64,000 nucleotides of DNA from Iris pallida (Eukaryota > Streptophyta > Magnoliopsida > Asparagales > Iridaceae): positions 3,967,083 through 4,031,082 of the forward strand of contig JANAVB010004000.1 in NCBI GenBank assembly GCA_029216955.1, written 5' to 3'. The notes under the pieces were generated by a model. The model had not been told where the DNA came from, made no database searches, and was given only the letters and a program-made list of their open reading frames with translations. Positions within the stretch are counted from its first letter, which is position 1; the number at the start of each line of letters is the position of its first letter. Of this stretch, positions 1 through 9,959 are shown piece after piece. Made by a program: the position numbers and the translations under genes.

Positions 1-476
1 CCTGATGTTGTCCTTCTCATCTTCACTACCGACCTCCTTCTCGTTCGAAGCAGCTTCCGAGATCAGACCAATACTTGGCAGCAGCATGCTGGTAATCATC
101 CCTTGAATGGAGCTCTTGGTGCTGGGATTGCTCCAGGTCCGAATAATATTTAACCATCATACCCCTAGAAGAAAGACAACAATATGGTCACCTCCATTCC
201 GGACTTTTCCCATCTTGTCTCTATAGTCACCTCCACCGCAACCATAATATCCTCCCGGTTGATAGTATCAATGGAAGGCAAGGCATGCAAACATGGAGCC
301 TCCACAGCTTCAGAAACTGGACCCAAGTATGGACGGGCAAGGAGGTCACGTTCCAAGGAGATCACTAAATCCCATATTTGGAGGATGACCAGCTTTTCAT
401 CAAACATCTGAAGGCCACCACAGAGTACCTTCTCTAGATTTGCCTCAATAAGGTACTTGATAAAGAAATAGTCGTT

Positions 477-691
477 TGTTGGGAACGCGGTGTGACCCGA
501 ACCGGAGTTAGCCCATGAGGTGCGATATTGAATTGGGCCCATATGCCTTAAAAAGAATTCTAATGTAAGACATAACCAATCACAATTATCTACACCACAT
601 GTTCCTACCTCCTAACCGATGTGGGACTAAATTACCAACTCCATTGTCACCCCCTATTTACGCTCAACCGAAAATGAGATACAACCCAATA
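477..691 (-). repeat. TRIM 3' LTR
   Basis: 215-bp repeat starting TGTTGGGAACGCGG and ending ACAACCCAATA. It matches 1141-1394 through most of its length, including GACCCGAA, GCGATATTGAATTG and GATGTGGGACTAAATTACC. Confidence 0.75.
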
Positions 692-708
692 ATCTCTATC
701 TTAGCTCA

Positions 709-870
709 TTTCTACTAGCCGAATAACCTTAGCACCTTACTACATTTGTTCGTTCCCGCTAGCCGAACAACTTTAGCATCCATGCTACCTTTTGTTCGTT
801 CTGGCTAGTCGAACAAACTTAGCACTCATTGCTACCTTTTTATTCGTTTTCGACAACCGAGCACCCAAGA
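709..870. repeat. Roughly 50-bp degenerate tandem repeats inside the TRIM
   Basis: Four imperfect units share the pattern CTAG(T/C)CGAA(C/T)AA(C/A), then CTTAGCA, then TTGTTCGTT. They lie in the non-coding internal region next to the 3' LTR. Confidence 0.6.
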
Positions 871-1140
871 AATCCAACATATTGTCATCTCGATCCGTTC
901 AACCACAGAACCAAACCACGTTAATCCACACCACCATTGTGTGCCAACCATAACATCTTGTTCCACCTTAGGCTCGTCAAACCCACCTTTGAAGCCAATT
1001 TGTGTAGTTAATGCTCCTACTCCACCTTGAAAGGAGTACCCGTATATCTGTGTATACGCATGAACGTTCAGCATCATCTGTCGCGAACCAATTAGAGCCA
1101 CTCAAACCAACCCCGTAATTACATCGACTTTGATACCACT

Positions 1141-1310
1141 TGTTGGAAATGCGGTGTGACCCGAAGCGGAGTTGGCTCATGAGGTGCGATATTGAATTGA
1201 GCGCATATGCCTTAAAAGAGAATTCTCATATAAGGACTAATCAATCACAATTATCTACATCACATGATCCCGCATCATAATTGATGTGGGACTAAATTAC
1301 CAACTCCATT

Positions 1311-1350
<40 letters not shown>

Positions 1351-1394
1351 ATTTGAGCGCTCTACCGGATACCGGAAACGAATACAACCCAACA
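1141..1394 (-). repeat. TRIM 5' LTR with a 38-C homopolymer
   Basis: 254-bp repeat with TGTTGG...CCAACA ends. It is longer than its partner mostly because of an uninterrupted run of C at 1313-1350, where the partner has only CACCCCC. The run is either a somatic or replication expansion or a sequencing-prone site. Confidence 0.75.
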
Positions 1395-1520
1395 TTGTTC
1401 TCCTGAGAGAACACTTCGATTGTCCAAGTTGGTTGCCAAAGTCCATTTAGCAAACGCACAATGGATGTGTACAAGGGATGAGGCTCGATGAAAAACATTA
1501 CCAAGGTGCGTTTCCACATG

Positions 1521-2388
1521 GCTACCGATAGGAAAACAACAACAAGAGAGATATCTATCGTGCTTAGGCCATCAATGAGGAGAGGTTCTTCAAAATGGTG
1601 TCAGGTGTCCTCCTTCTCCACCTCCGGGGAACAGATCGTTGCACAAATACTAGCTTGGAACTTGGGAAAAATAAGCTACTCCTCCCATTTATAGCGTTCA
1701 ACCTTATTTTCTGTCATGGTCAAGCCTGGATCCACTGACTTGTCCTAGGCCTCGTCCATAACGTCAAGAGCAGGTCATTGGGTCCCTGGTCGTCACGTCG
1801 AGCCATAGAGGCCTTGACCCGGTCGCCTAGGCCTTTCACTGGTCGCTTAGAACATCACGCCTCAGAGAGATTCCAAACACCCTTTCGTCGTTTGTAAGAA
1901 AAAAAAAACAAAAGAAGATCATAAGAAGGTAACAAGTTTCTGTAATTATGAGCTGTCTAAATGTGTTAGTCCGTGTGACATGTTTATTCTCGTGATTAGT
2001 TAATTATTTATATTTTACTTTCCTAATCAGATACTGTGTGCCAACCCCTAGTAAATGAACTCTTCGCAGATACTGTGTGCCAACCCCCAGTAACTACCAA
2101 CCCTCAGTAAACGACCTCTTCGAGGTAGCTTTCGTAACTCGCATTGCAACTGACTTCCTAACCCAAAAATTACAACTCAATTAAACCTACAAACTAAGAA
2201 GCTAGTTAAAAGTAGTCACTTCCCTAGATCTCCACTTCAACAGCATAAATAAACTCGCTTCCACATCACCTCCCAACTCCTATAGAAGGTTTGAGAAACA
2301 GGGTGATAATACAACAATAACCCTCACCAAAACCCTCTCACAATCTACAACTTAGGAAACTCTTCAAACTCTCCATGTTCCCTTTCTC
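1521..2388 (+). other. Upstream region of the CFL1-like gene
   Basis: No gene is visible. A near-direct repeat lies at 2030-2110: CAGATACTGTGTGCCAACC occurs twice about 38 bp apart, each followed by CAGTAA or TAGTAA and CTCTTCG. An A-rich run lies near 1900. The proximal 150 bp are rich in CT and AAC. Confidence 0.4.
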
Positions 2389-2395
2389 TATAAAG
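2389..2395 (+). promoter_or_regulatory. TATA box of the CFL1-like gene
   Basis: TATAAAG lies in a CT-rich context 75 bp upstream of the chosen ATG, leaving a short pyrimidine-rich 5' UTR of roughly 40 nt if transcription starts about 30 bp downstream. Confidence 0.6.
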
Positions 2396-2463
2396 CCCTC
2401 CATTCACTCCTCAAACTCTCCTCACTATCGTTCTGTCCCTTTTTTCGCTCTCTAGTACTAGAG

Positions 2464-5400
2464 ATGAGTGCACCAAATATGGAGACGATAGTAGTTTCTC
2501 TAAGGGGCTGCTCTTTGGAAGACAAGGAGGTGCCATCACCGGCCGTGGAGGCACCTCCGGTGGTGGTGGAGGATGCGGAGGAGGAAGAGAAGGAGGAGGA
2601 GGAAGAGGAGGAGGTTAAGGAAGTCACTGTGGAACTGAACTCTGAAGTGGCTCTCCCTTACCAATGGGAGCAATGCCTTGACATGAAGGTACATAGTACT
2701 TGCTAGTCTTTATCTCTTTCTTCTCATTCTTTCAATCATTGACCATAAATGCCAAGTAAAATTAAAAAAATAGAGATTTTTTTTTGGGAATTTTATGGCT
2801 ACTTGCTGGTTCTTCCCTTTTTTTTTTTTTTTTTTTTTTTCTCTTTTTCCATTCTTTCTATTTGCTTGTTTAAGAGCTTCATTCTTTTTATCTTTATTTT
2901 TTTTTCCACTAATAGTATTGTATTATTTTTTATAGACTCAGAATACAATGATACATATGCTAGTGTATTTGAGATTGTCTAAGACCGCATCCTATGTGTC
3001 CCTGATATGGACACAACATGATACATAGCCGGATGTTATTTTTGGACACAAAGTCGCCATGGTACACACAACACGCTAAGATGTTTTCTTATTCTTCTTT
3101 TATTTGTGTTAGCCTTGAAATATTGAAAACTATTTGTGTTAGCCTTGAAATATAGAGTTTTCAACACTTAGTATAATATTGTAATTATTTTTTACTCTCT
3201 CTCATCCTTATATTGAGATCGAGCTTAAAAGCTTCATCTTACTTTTTTTTCCCTCTCCTTTATTAAATGCCAAACCAAATATAAAAAAAATGAAAAAGAA
3301 ACAGAAATTTGGAACTTTATGGCTTCTCCCCTAGCAGTTTGATAATGGGTTGTTCTTACTTTCTCCATTCTTTTTATTTGCTTGATCGATTTTATTTTAG
3401 AAATCTTGTTTAATAGCTTCATATTTCTTTATAGATATTATACCTTTTTTTCCTTCATTATATTGTACTATTTTGTATAGACTTGAATACAGTATCACGT
3501 ACCTTGTGTATATTTTGTATTGTCTGGTATGACATGGACACGATATGATACAAAACTGTGGATACAAAGTGTATACACATTGTCCATGATTGCATCATAT
3601 ATGTATGATAAGGACACGACAAGATACAAAGGCATGAATACGACATGATACAAAGTGATGGATACGGATTGTACACAACACAAAGATGTGTTTTTATTCT
3701 TCTATTTGTGTTACACTTGAAATAAAGATTTTGTTACACTTAGTACGTGATTTTTTAATTATATATCTCATCTTATATAGAGATCTAGCTTAAAAGCTTG
3801 CATTTTCCCCCTCCTATATTAAATATCATATTTTTGAGGACTTTTATTATTCTAGCTCTTTCTGGTTGATACTTTGATCCATACTCTATATGTTAATTAA
3901 GGATCACTTTTTTTTAAGACAAATGGAAGATTCATTCTTCTTCGTTAACTCTTTTTGTTATTCTCCCATTATACTTACCAATGAACTAATCTACTCGGTC
4001 CTCTTGGCCATTTTTTCAAAAAAATAAAAGTAAACAAATAAATAAACAAATGTAAAATATGGGAAGAACGAAGGAAATCATCCTATCTATTCAATTCTAG
4101 GTGTCAATGATTTTTTTTTTCTCCTTAACTTTCTCACTTTCACTCCATTAAGGCATTAAAATTCAGTGTCTATATCAATTTTCCAATATTAAAGGGTTTT
4201 TTGTCTATGTTAACGAACAAAGATGTATACTACTATATAACAAAGTTGACTTCAGAATTTTTTTCTGAACAAAGATGTATACTACTATATAACAAAGTTG
4301 ACTTCAGAATTTTTTTCTTCCAAAATATATCTTCATCTAACTTTACTAATTAAAATTGTTCATTAAATTTAATAATATAAAAAATAAATTAAGAAAAATA
4401 TATATTGTTCTTTTGGTGTTTTTGCTCTTTCCACTACAAAAAAGCTAATTAAAAGACTATTAAAATACCTTACAACGCACATGTGTATATATGTTAATAT
4501 AATACAATATGATAAGAAAACACACGCATGATAGGATATCTATTTTGACATGTCTTAATATCTATTTTGAGATGTCTTGATATATTTTGGATTATCTGAT
4601 TAGTGTGCAAGACTATAAACCCCATATTTTTGGGAAATTTTTAATATTTTAACATTGTACGTTCTTTCATCACATTATCAATTCTAGACTTTTTATATGG
4701 AATGAATAATACGCTCCGCTATTTTAGTATTCTTATATAGAAGGAATAATACGTCATCGTGGTTCGATCTACCGATCTTCTGCGAGTTCAGTATTTTCTA
4801 TTCACTAATACATTTTAAATTTTATATTATGTTTTTTAATTATCAAAATATTAGTCAATTTGTTAAAACTAATCGGTATGATACATCTAATTTATTTTTT
4901 ATTACAATCCACACACACCTACATGTTCGTATGGTTGGGGAGCTTGAACCATGCCGATCTCGACCAGGTGTCATTGCTGCTTTCCACATGAAATACAAGC
5001 GTTGGACGACATAAAACTAATTTGGATTGAGAATATAACAAAGAAAATATTGTTTTGTTACATTGTCCTTAATAATTTAGTGGAAGAAAACAAATTAAAT
5101 AACCGACCAAAAATATTTTTAAAAAATTGTAAACAAATTAAATAACAGAACAAAAATATTTTTGGTAAACAAATTAAATAACCGACCAAAAATATTTTTT
5201 TAAAAAATTGTTTGTTCACTTTGTTGCTGTTGTTGTTAAACTAATGGTGCGTTTGATTACAAAGTGGAAAATATGTGAAAAATAAATTAATTCCACGGAG
5301 TTATGTTACTAGAAAAAAAATTCATGGAATAAATTCTACAAAATAAATTTGGGTGTTTGATTGCCGTTTTCCTATTGGCTGGACCAGTTTTATTTTCCAC

Positions 5401-5905
5401 CATTTTGAAGAAAAATATGAAAAATGATAAATTTTTGGAAAATACTTTTATGGAAAATATACGCTACCAAACACTACAATTGGTAAAAAAAAATTGTGAT
5501 GGAAATATAGCTCAATCAAACACAGCCTAATTTTTTTTCCAACTGCAGACTGGAGAAGTATACTTCATCAACCGGGCCGACGGAACCAAGAATACCAAAG
5601 ACCCCCGCCTCACAGGTTACTACCTGGACGACGCCTACTACTCCTCCGACAGCTCCATCGGCTCCGACGACATCCCTTCCGACGAAGACGATGACGACTA
5701 CGACTACAGCATTGGCAACAGTACCAACCGCTTCTACTCATCCCCCGTGGAAGTCGCTCCCGCAGGCGAAGATGACGACCCCACAGTCCTCGTGGCGGCC
5801 GGCTGCACGTACTGCCTCATGTTCGTCATGGTGCCAAAGCTCGAGCCCGCCTGCCCCAGGTGCGGCCGCAACTTGCTCCACGTCGACCGCGACGGCTACT
5901 TCTGA
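2464..5905 (+). CDS. CFL1: CFL1-like WW-domain protein (two exons: 2464-2688, 5549-5905)
   Basis: Exon 1 encodes 75 residues and exon 2 encodes 118, giving 193 aa with a phase-0 intron (AAG|GTACAT ... CTGCAG|ACTGGA). The start is the first ATG after the TATA box. Residues 36-50 are an acidic run (DAEEEEKEEEEEEE). A WW domain spans about 64-95: LPYQWEQCLDMK is encoded before the intron and TGEVYFINRADGTKNTKDPR after it, so the intron splits the domain. The first Trp (W68), the aromatic pair YF and Pro94 are kept; the second Trp is replaced, as I recall for the CFL1 family. An Asp/Ser-rich middle follows. The C-terminus has C161-x2-C164 and C177-x2-C180, a likely zinc ribbon. Known family members (rice and Arabidopsis CFL1) act with HD-ZIP IV factors in cuticle and leaf development. 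Exon 2 is very GC-rich compared with the AT-rich intron. No defect is seen. Confidence 0.88.
2747..3830 (+). repeat. Tandem segmental duplication within the intron
   Basis: Unit 1 (about 2747-3264) and unit 2 (about 3265-3830) share ordered landmarks: AAATGCCAA, TTTATGGCT, CATTCTTT(C/T)TATTTGCTTG, TAGCTTCAT or GAGCTTCAT, TTGTATTATTTT or TTGTACTATTTT, TATAGACT(C/T), ATACATGATACA-like segments, TATTTGTGTTA and GAGCTTAAAAGCTT or TAGCTTAAAAGCTT. The units have diverged by many substitutions and indels, so the duplication is old. Confidence 0.7.
4212..4320 (+). repeat. 52-56 bp direct duplication
   Basis: GAACAAAGATGTATACTACT and the following ATATAACAAAGTTGACTTC segment occur twice back to back with no visible difference, so this is a recent duplication. 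Confidence 0.8.
5091..5215 (+). repeat. Short AT-rich tandem repeat (about three units)
   Basis: AAATTAAATAACCGACC-type units followed by AAAAATATTTTT recur about three times. The middle unit reads AACAGAAC. Confidence 0.75.
5245..5527. mobile_element. Tourist-like MITE (PIF/Harbinger type), 283 bp
   Basis: Terminal inverted repeats TGGTGCGTTTGATT and AATCAAACACAGCC (whose reverse complement is GGCTGTGTTTGATT) are flanked on both sides by TAA (5242-5244 and 5528-5530), the 3-bp target duplication typical of PIF/Harbinger MITEs. It is AT-rich and non-coding. It lies directly upstream of the CFL1-like 3' splice site. Confidence 0.8.
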
Positions 5906-6727
5906 TCATATACTCGGAAATGCTTAATTATAGATGACAATCTATAGACAGTTTAGCAAATAAGTTTTTTCCTTGATGACAAAAACCATATATGCATTTT
6001 CCCTCTAGTTGGGATTAATAATTTGGTTGAAACTATATATGCAATTGTTGTTGTTTTTTATGTGGTCTTTTTTTCTTTTATTTATTTATTATTATTATTA
6101 TTATTATTTTTTTTTGAGTTAAAACAGTTTCTAGTTTTGTGTTTGGATTTCGTCTGGCTGTGTATAGAGAGCATGCGGTCCCTCTGGGCTTTTGCTGGCT
6201 TGAGATTCCCATTCGCTTGTTCTTGCATGGCATTGGTGGCAGTACTGACAACTTCTGCAGATAACACCCTGTTAAAGCTCCCTGTCAGCTAGGGAGGAGC
6301 TGTCTACAGATCCATGTTCCTCCATGCAAATAGAGAATGATTGTTATATGTGCCGTCTAAAGATCCATGCTTCTCCATGCAAATAGAGAATGGCTGCTGC
6401 TTTTCTTTACCTGCATCTTATGCCAATTTAGGTTTCTTGGCCAACTCTAATAGGATAAGTTGAGCTTGGGCTAGCCGGTCCTAAGAAAAGCAAATGGCCT
6501 GAGAGTTGTCCTATGGAGAGGAGGGTTGTCCAAGATCAAAGTGTTGTCAAGCTCCCCCCGGCCGGCCCTGGACACGGCCAGAGTGGAAGTTGTGGTTTGG
6601 TCGAGTAGCATAAACAATTTCTTCATGTATGGAAGTTAGTACATAAGTCAGTATCCTGTTGAGAAAAGCACGAAATAACTTAGGATGCAACACTTATCCA
6701 CCCAAGATATATATCGAACCACGAAAT
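5906..6727 (+). other. 3' flank of the CFL1-like gene
   Basis: Probable 3' UTR and downstream region. A (TTA)n/T-rich tract lies at 6078-6115. A tandem duplication at about 6309-6400 repeats GATCCATG(T/C)T, then CCTCCATGCAAATAGAGAA or TCTCCATGCAAATAGAGAA. No further gene is visible. Confidence 0.4.
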
Positions 6728-7502
6728 TGTTGGTGTTGTTGCTCTTGTTTCATTCAAGAATCAAGCTCCTCACAAATGTTTAGTCCCACGTCGACCGTGA
6801 CATAGACTTTGAACATATAATGCTTCACTCTTGTTTGCTTCATTGAAGACTTGTGTGGGTAGCCCTACGGGCCACATGCGTGTGCCGCCGCTGCTGCTCG
6901 ACCCGGTTCAGATCGGTGTACGTAACGAGTGCGGGTACACGCCCACATCTGCGGGTGCCGAATGCCTATTCGATTCATTCTTCGGGTTCGGGTTAAAATC
7001 CTAAAAATTTTTATTCATTGACCTTTGACCACTTAATTCCTACTTAAATTTTTGAATGTTGGACACCATTAATTTTGTCCAAATACATTGAACCACATTT
7101 TTTATATGTCTTTATTCAGCATCTATTACGTCCTTGATTCAAGCAACGGTTATAAATTTTATGCCTATATAATAAGCCTTTCGTCTCCTCTCTTAACATA
7201 AAAAAAAATCTCTAAAAAAATCTCTCTCCCATTCTTGTCTTACAAAAATTCTTTCCGTTCTTCGTATTCTCGCTCTGGGCAGAGCTAAGTCAGGGTCAAT
7301 CTCACCGAGTTGTGTGCGACGACGGGATACTACTAGAGCAGAAGTTTTACCACTAGGAACATCCGGAAAAGTCTGCACATAGACCAGAATTAACCTTTAG
7401 GGCAGTGCTACGTGCGCGACTTTCCCGGAGGCCAGTAACTTTTAATTTTTGTTTATTTTGTTTGCAGATTATTAAAGGTGATGAAATCAAATATTTCTAA
7501 CA
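6728..7502 (+). repeat. 5' LTR of the large nested element (775 bp)
   Basis: Starts TGTTGGTGTTGTTGCTCTTG and ends ATATTTCTAACA. It shares a long match with 27695-28274 and about 31608-32011, including GTCCCAC, GGGTGCGGGTAC, CTTCGGGTTCGGGTTAAAA, TTGGACACCATTAATTTTG, GCTCTGG(G/A)CAGAGCTAA and TTTGCAGATTAT. Confidence 0.75.
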
Positions 7503-8645
7503 ATCTAAGAGTTAAGTTGTATGTCGTGTTCAACAAAATAAATAATATGTTATGTTAAAATTGGTTTACATGTTTGTTCAAACTAGTTTTACATTCATAG
7601 TAATATAAGTATTTTGTAAAGGTGCTAATGATAGAAGCTAGTTTGTCTTATCCTGCTAAGAAGTATGGAAGCATTTTTTTTATTTGTTGTTGGATTATCT
7701 TTATGATTTTTTCTATCATTTGAAATGAAGTTATAGTAGAGGTAAATACACACAACTTTTGTTAGACTTGTGACGGATGTAACAAGCTCCTTGACCGAAA
7801 ATTGGGATCTTTCTATTGGCCAAGGAAATGATCAAGTAAATATACATTATTCTTTGTTCCATGCACTTGATGCATCAGGTGCATGCCTTGCTGTAAAAAT
7901 AAATAAATATATATTGTTGAATTTTTTTTTGTAGCTCTCTCTTGGTGCATATGTCAGGTGGGTTCTGAAAGTTGACCATGTTGACGGTAATGGTTCTTTT
8001 TGTGCTTATAGTATAACTCTATATTATAATCAATATGTATTTTATCTACATTACGAAAATACTATACATTTTTTAATTTTCAAATATGCATATTGTTCTA
8101 ACAAATATTCATACATGTGTTTTCTTTAAAAAAAATTAAGCATAATAAGACTCGGTTATTTGCCTTAGACATGAGGCTCCAAAAGTAGAATATTTGTTAG
8201 GAGGAGTGTGCATCTTATATTCCAGTCACGCTACATTACACATTAACTTTTAGTTACCATGTTTAATTTTGCTGGTTGAGGATTGTACAAGCATCTTCAT
8301 CTTCTTTATCTAGTTCATATATGATAAATAAGATTGCTATATTGTTTTTCTTGTCACGTATTATAACTTTGTTGCTCCTGAATGTTAGAAATTTTAGCTT
8401 AATAGAGAAGCTATATTTTTATGGGTTCTGTATCACTATCATAGCTCAATTTGAAATATTATTAACATTTTTTCTAAGTTGTTGATGATGTCCTATTTAG
8501 TAGGCCAAATTGATCACTAAATTTTTTTTATAATGGATTGGTTAAGTTGCTAATAGTGACTTATTAATATTTCCATGACCGTTCATCTTTTCGAACTCTC
8601 ATATCATTATAGGCTTTCCTACTAGCCATAAATGCATAAAATAAT
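7503..8645 (+). other. Decayed internal sequence of the large nested element
   Basis: AT-rich, no frame longer than about 70 codons and no recognisable gag motif. No clear primer-binding site follows the LTR. It is continuous with 16277 once the younger copia insertion is removed. Confidence 0.4.
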
Positions 8646-8981
8646 TGTTGGTGCTTTCTTTACATGGAGAGAGCGTGCTCTCAACATGCCTTGTAAAATT
8701 TTTTAGTCCCACATCGGAAATGCACCATGAGTTATCTCAACATATAGACCTGGGTGTGTTGTTGAGAGATGCACATGGGGTGGTGACCCTAAGGAGGGAA
8801 CCATGTGGGTGATTTTACTAGGAGGTAAGAATAAAGGCTCCAAGGATTAAGCATTAATGCTTTTGTCATTCTCTTGGATTAATTTTATTTGGAGCTAATC
8901 CCCAAAGGGGCTTAGCGACTCCGACTCGGGCTCATGGGCTCATGAGGCGTAATGTGGCATTTTGTTGGCGCACGTCAGCAG

Positions 8982-9292
8982 TCATGCGGTCTTTATGCGG
9001 CTCATATGCGGCCATGCGGTCTTATGCGGCATGCGGCTCATATGCGGTCTTATGCGGCCACGCGACCATGCGGCCCATGCGGCTCATGCGGCTCATGCGG
9101 TCCATGCGGCTCATGCGGTCCATATGGCTCATGCGGTCCATACGGTCCATGCGGCTCATGCAGTCCATGCGGCTCATGTGGTCCAAGCGGCTCATGCGGT
9201 TCATGCGGTCCATGCGGCTCATGTGGTCCATGCGGCTCATGCGGTTCATGCGGTCCATACGGCTCATGTGGTCCATGCGGCTCATGCGGCCA
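8982..9292. repeat. 9/18-bp minisatellite in the copia 5' LTR
   Basis: Alternating nonamers ATGCGGCTC and ATGCGGTCC, with variants such as ATATGGCTC, ATACGGTCC and ATGTGGTCC, run for about 300 bp. Because the period is a multiple of three and lacks stops, several frames stay open on both strands; these are not genes. Confidence 0.95.
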
Positions 9293-9514
9293 GGACTGCT
9301 ACTGCCGCATGGAGGGTTCCGCTGACTGTGCAGACTACAAGTCAGTTATGGAAAGACTGATTTAATGCGATTAATTCAGATCCTATCTTTGTGGGATTTG
9401 AATTAATTTCGTTGCTATCTTTGTGGGATTTAAATTAATCTCGTTGCTATCCTTTTGGGATTCGATTCAATCTTTCCTTAACTGAAGAGACGGCTAGGGT
9501 TTCCACCCTCTCTC

Positions 9515-9521
9515 TATAAAT
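9515..9521 (+). promoter_or_regulatory. TATA box of the copia 5' LTR
   Basis: TATAAAT in the context CCCTCTCTCTATAAATACTC. The same sequence lies at 15848-15854 in the 3' LTR. It marks the likely U3/R boundary region. Confidence 0.65.
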
Positions 9522-9959
9522 ACTCTCTTCTGGCCTCCTTTGTGGAAACTACGAAAAAATACAAGTCAGAAAAGGAGAAAGAGAGAGAGAGAGCTGCTGC
9601 CGCCATTACAAGTCCATCCGAGGAGTCAGAACAGAGGTGACTTCGAGCGTTCCACAAGTTCTTCAAACTTGCTAGTTCCTGGAAGCAGATCGTGTGGGGC
9701 GAATCTTGCTTTGAGCAACGGTGTTTTGACACCCCAGCATTGTTCTTCTTCTTATCTCTCTCTAGATTATTGTAACTCGTTCTGTCCCAATTGCAACACG
9801 TTTGCAAGGAAGAACGAGAGATCTTCTCTTCTCTATTTCCCTCCTCCATATTGTAATCGGGTTATTTGGTATTTGTATCATCGTAGATCTTTGTTGCATC
9901 TGTTTTACCATCTTTGATCAAGCCCCGGGACTAACAATCTCAAAGCAAGATCCTTGTAG

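Larger units (their letters stand above)
477..1394 (-). mobile_element. TRIM (miniature LTR retrotransposon), 918 bp
   Basis: Two direct repeats of 215 and 254 bp begin TGTTGG and end near CCCAA(C/T)A, with a 449-bp internal region. Read on the minus strand, the 5' LTR (1394-1141) is followed after two bases by TGGTATCAAAG, a good match to the initiator-Met tRNA primer-binding site. A GATAGAGAT-type purine tract abuts the 3' LTR. The flanks are TCGTT (472-476) and TTGTT (1395-1399), a 5-bp target duplication with one transition. No coding capacity is present, as expected for a TRIM. Confidence 0.8.
1..1520 (-). pseudogene. LINE ORF1-like (DUF4283-type) fragment, split by a TRIM
   Basis: On the minus strand two coding stretches, about 1520 to 1395 and 476 to about 165, read as the two halves of one DUF4283-like domain. 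The upstream half has WKRTLVMFF followed by a Trp-containing segment. The downstream half has YFFIKYLIEANLEKVL, then GG and a FDEKLVILQIWD segment, which fits the family pattern (hydrophobic-FxF, xxVLxGGPWxFDxxLLVLxxW). DUF4283 domains are typical of the gag-like ORF1 of plant L1-type LINEs. The TRIM at 477-1394 lies exactly between the halves, and its target duplication explains the break. The C-terminal part has drifted, and no zinc knuckle, endonuclease or reverse transcriptase is visible in the window. The assignment rests on motif memory only; a DUF4283 host gene fragment is the alternative. Confidence 0.45.
2689..5548 (+). other. Intron 1 of the CFL1-like gene (2860 bp, GT-AG)
   Basis: Donor AAG|GTACAT, acceptor CCAACTGCAG. 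The intron is AT-rich. It contains a roughly 0.5-kb tandem segmental duplication (2747-3830), a 52-bp tandem duplicate (4212-4320), an approximately triple repeat (5091-5215) and a MITE (5245-5527). Only about 20 bp separate the MITE from exon 2. Confidence 0.85.
8646..9936 (+). repeat. Copia 5' LTR (1291 bp)
   Basis: Begins TGTTGGTGCTTTCTTTACAT and ends GGGACTAACA. It contains a 9-bp-period minisatellite (8982-9292) and a promoter-like TATAAAT. Confidence 0.93.

Noticed and set aside
6023..6292. 89-codon hydrophobic frame
   Set aside because: Driven by T-rich and TTA repeats in the 3' flank of the CFL1-like gene; no homology signal.
6728..7502. Independent solo LTR
   Set aside because: Its flanks GAAAT and ATCTA do not match, while GAAAT matches the right flank of the LTR ending at 32011, so it was paired with that one.
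9052..9290. CRISPR-like array
   Set aside because: Units are contiguous nonamers without unique spacers and the host is a plant.
8942..9365. Several long overlapping frames on both strands (Cys-Gly-Pro/Ser, Met-Arg, His-Ala types)
   Set aside because: They are products of a 9-bp minisatellite in an LTR, not proteins. The same applies to 15258-15698.
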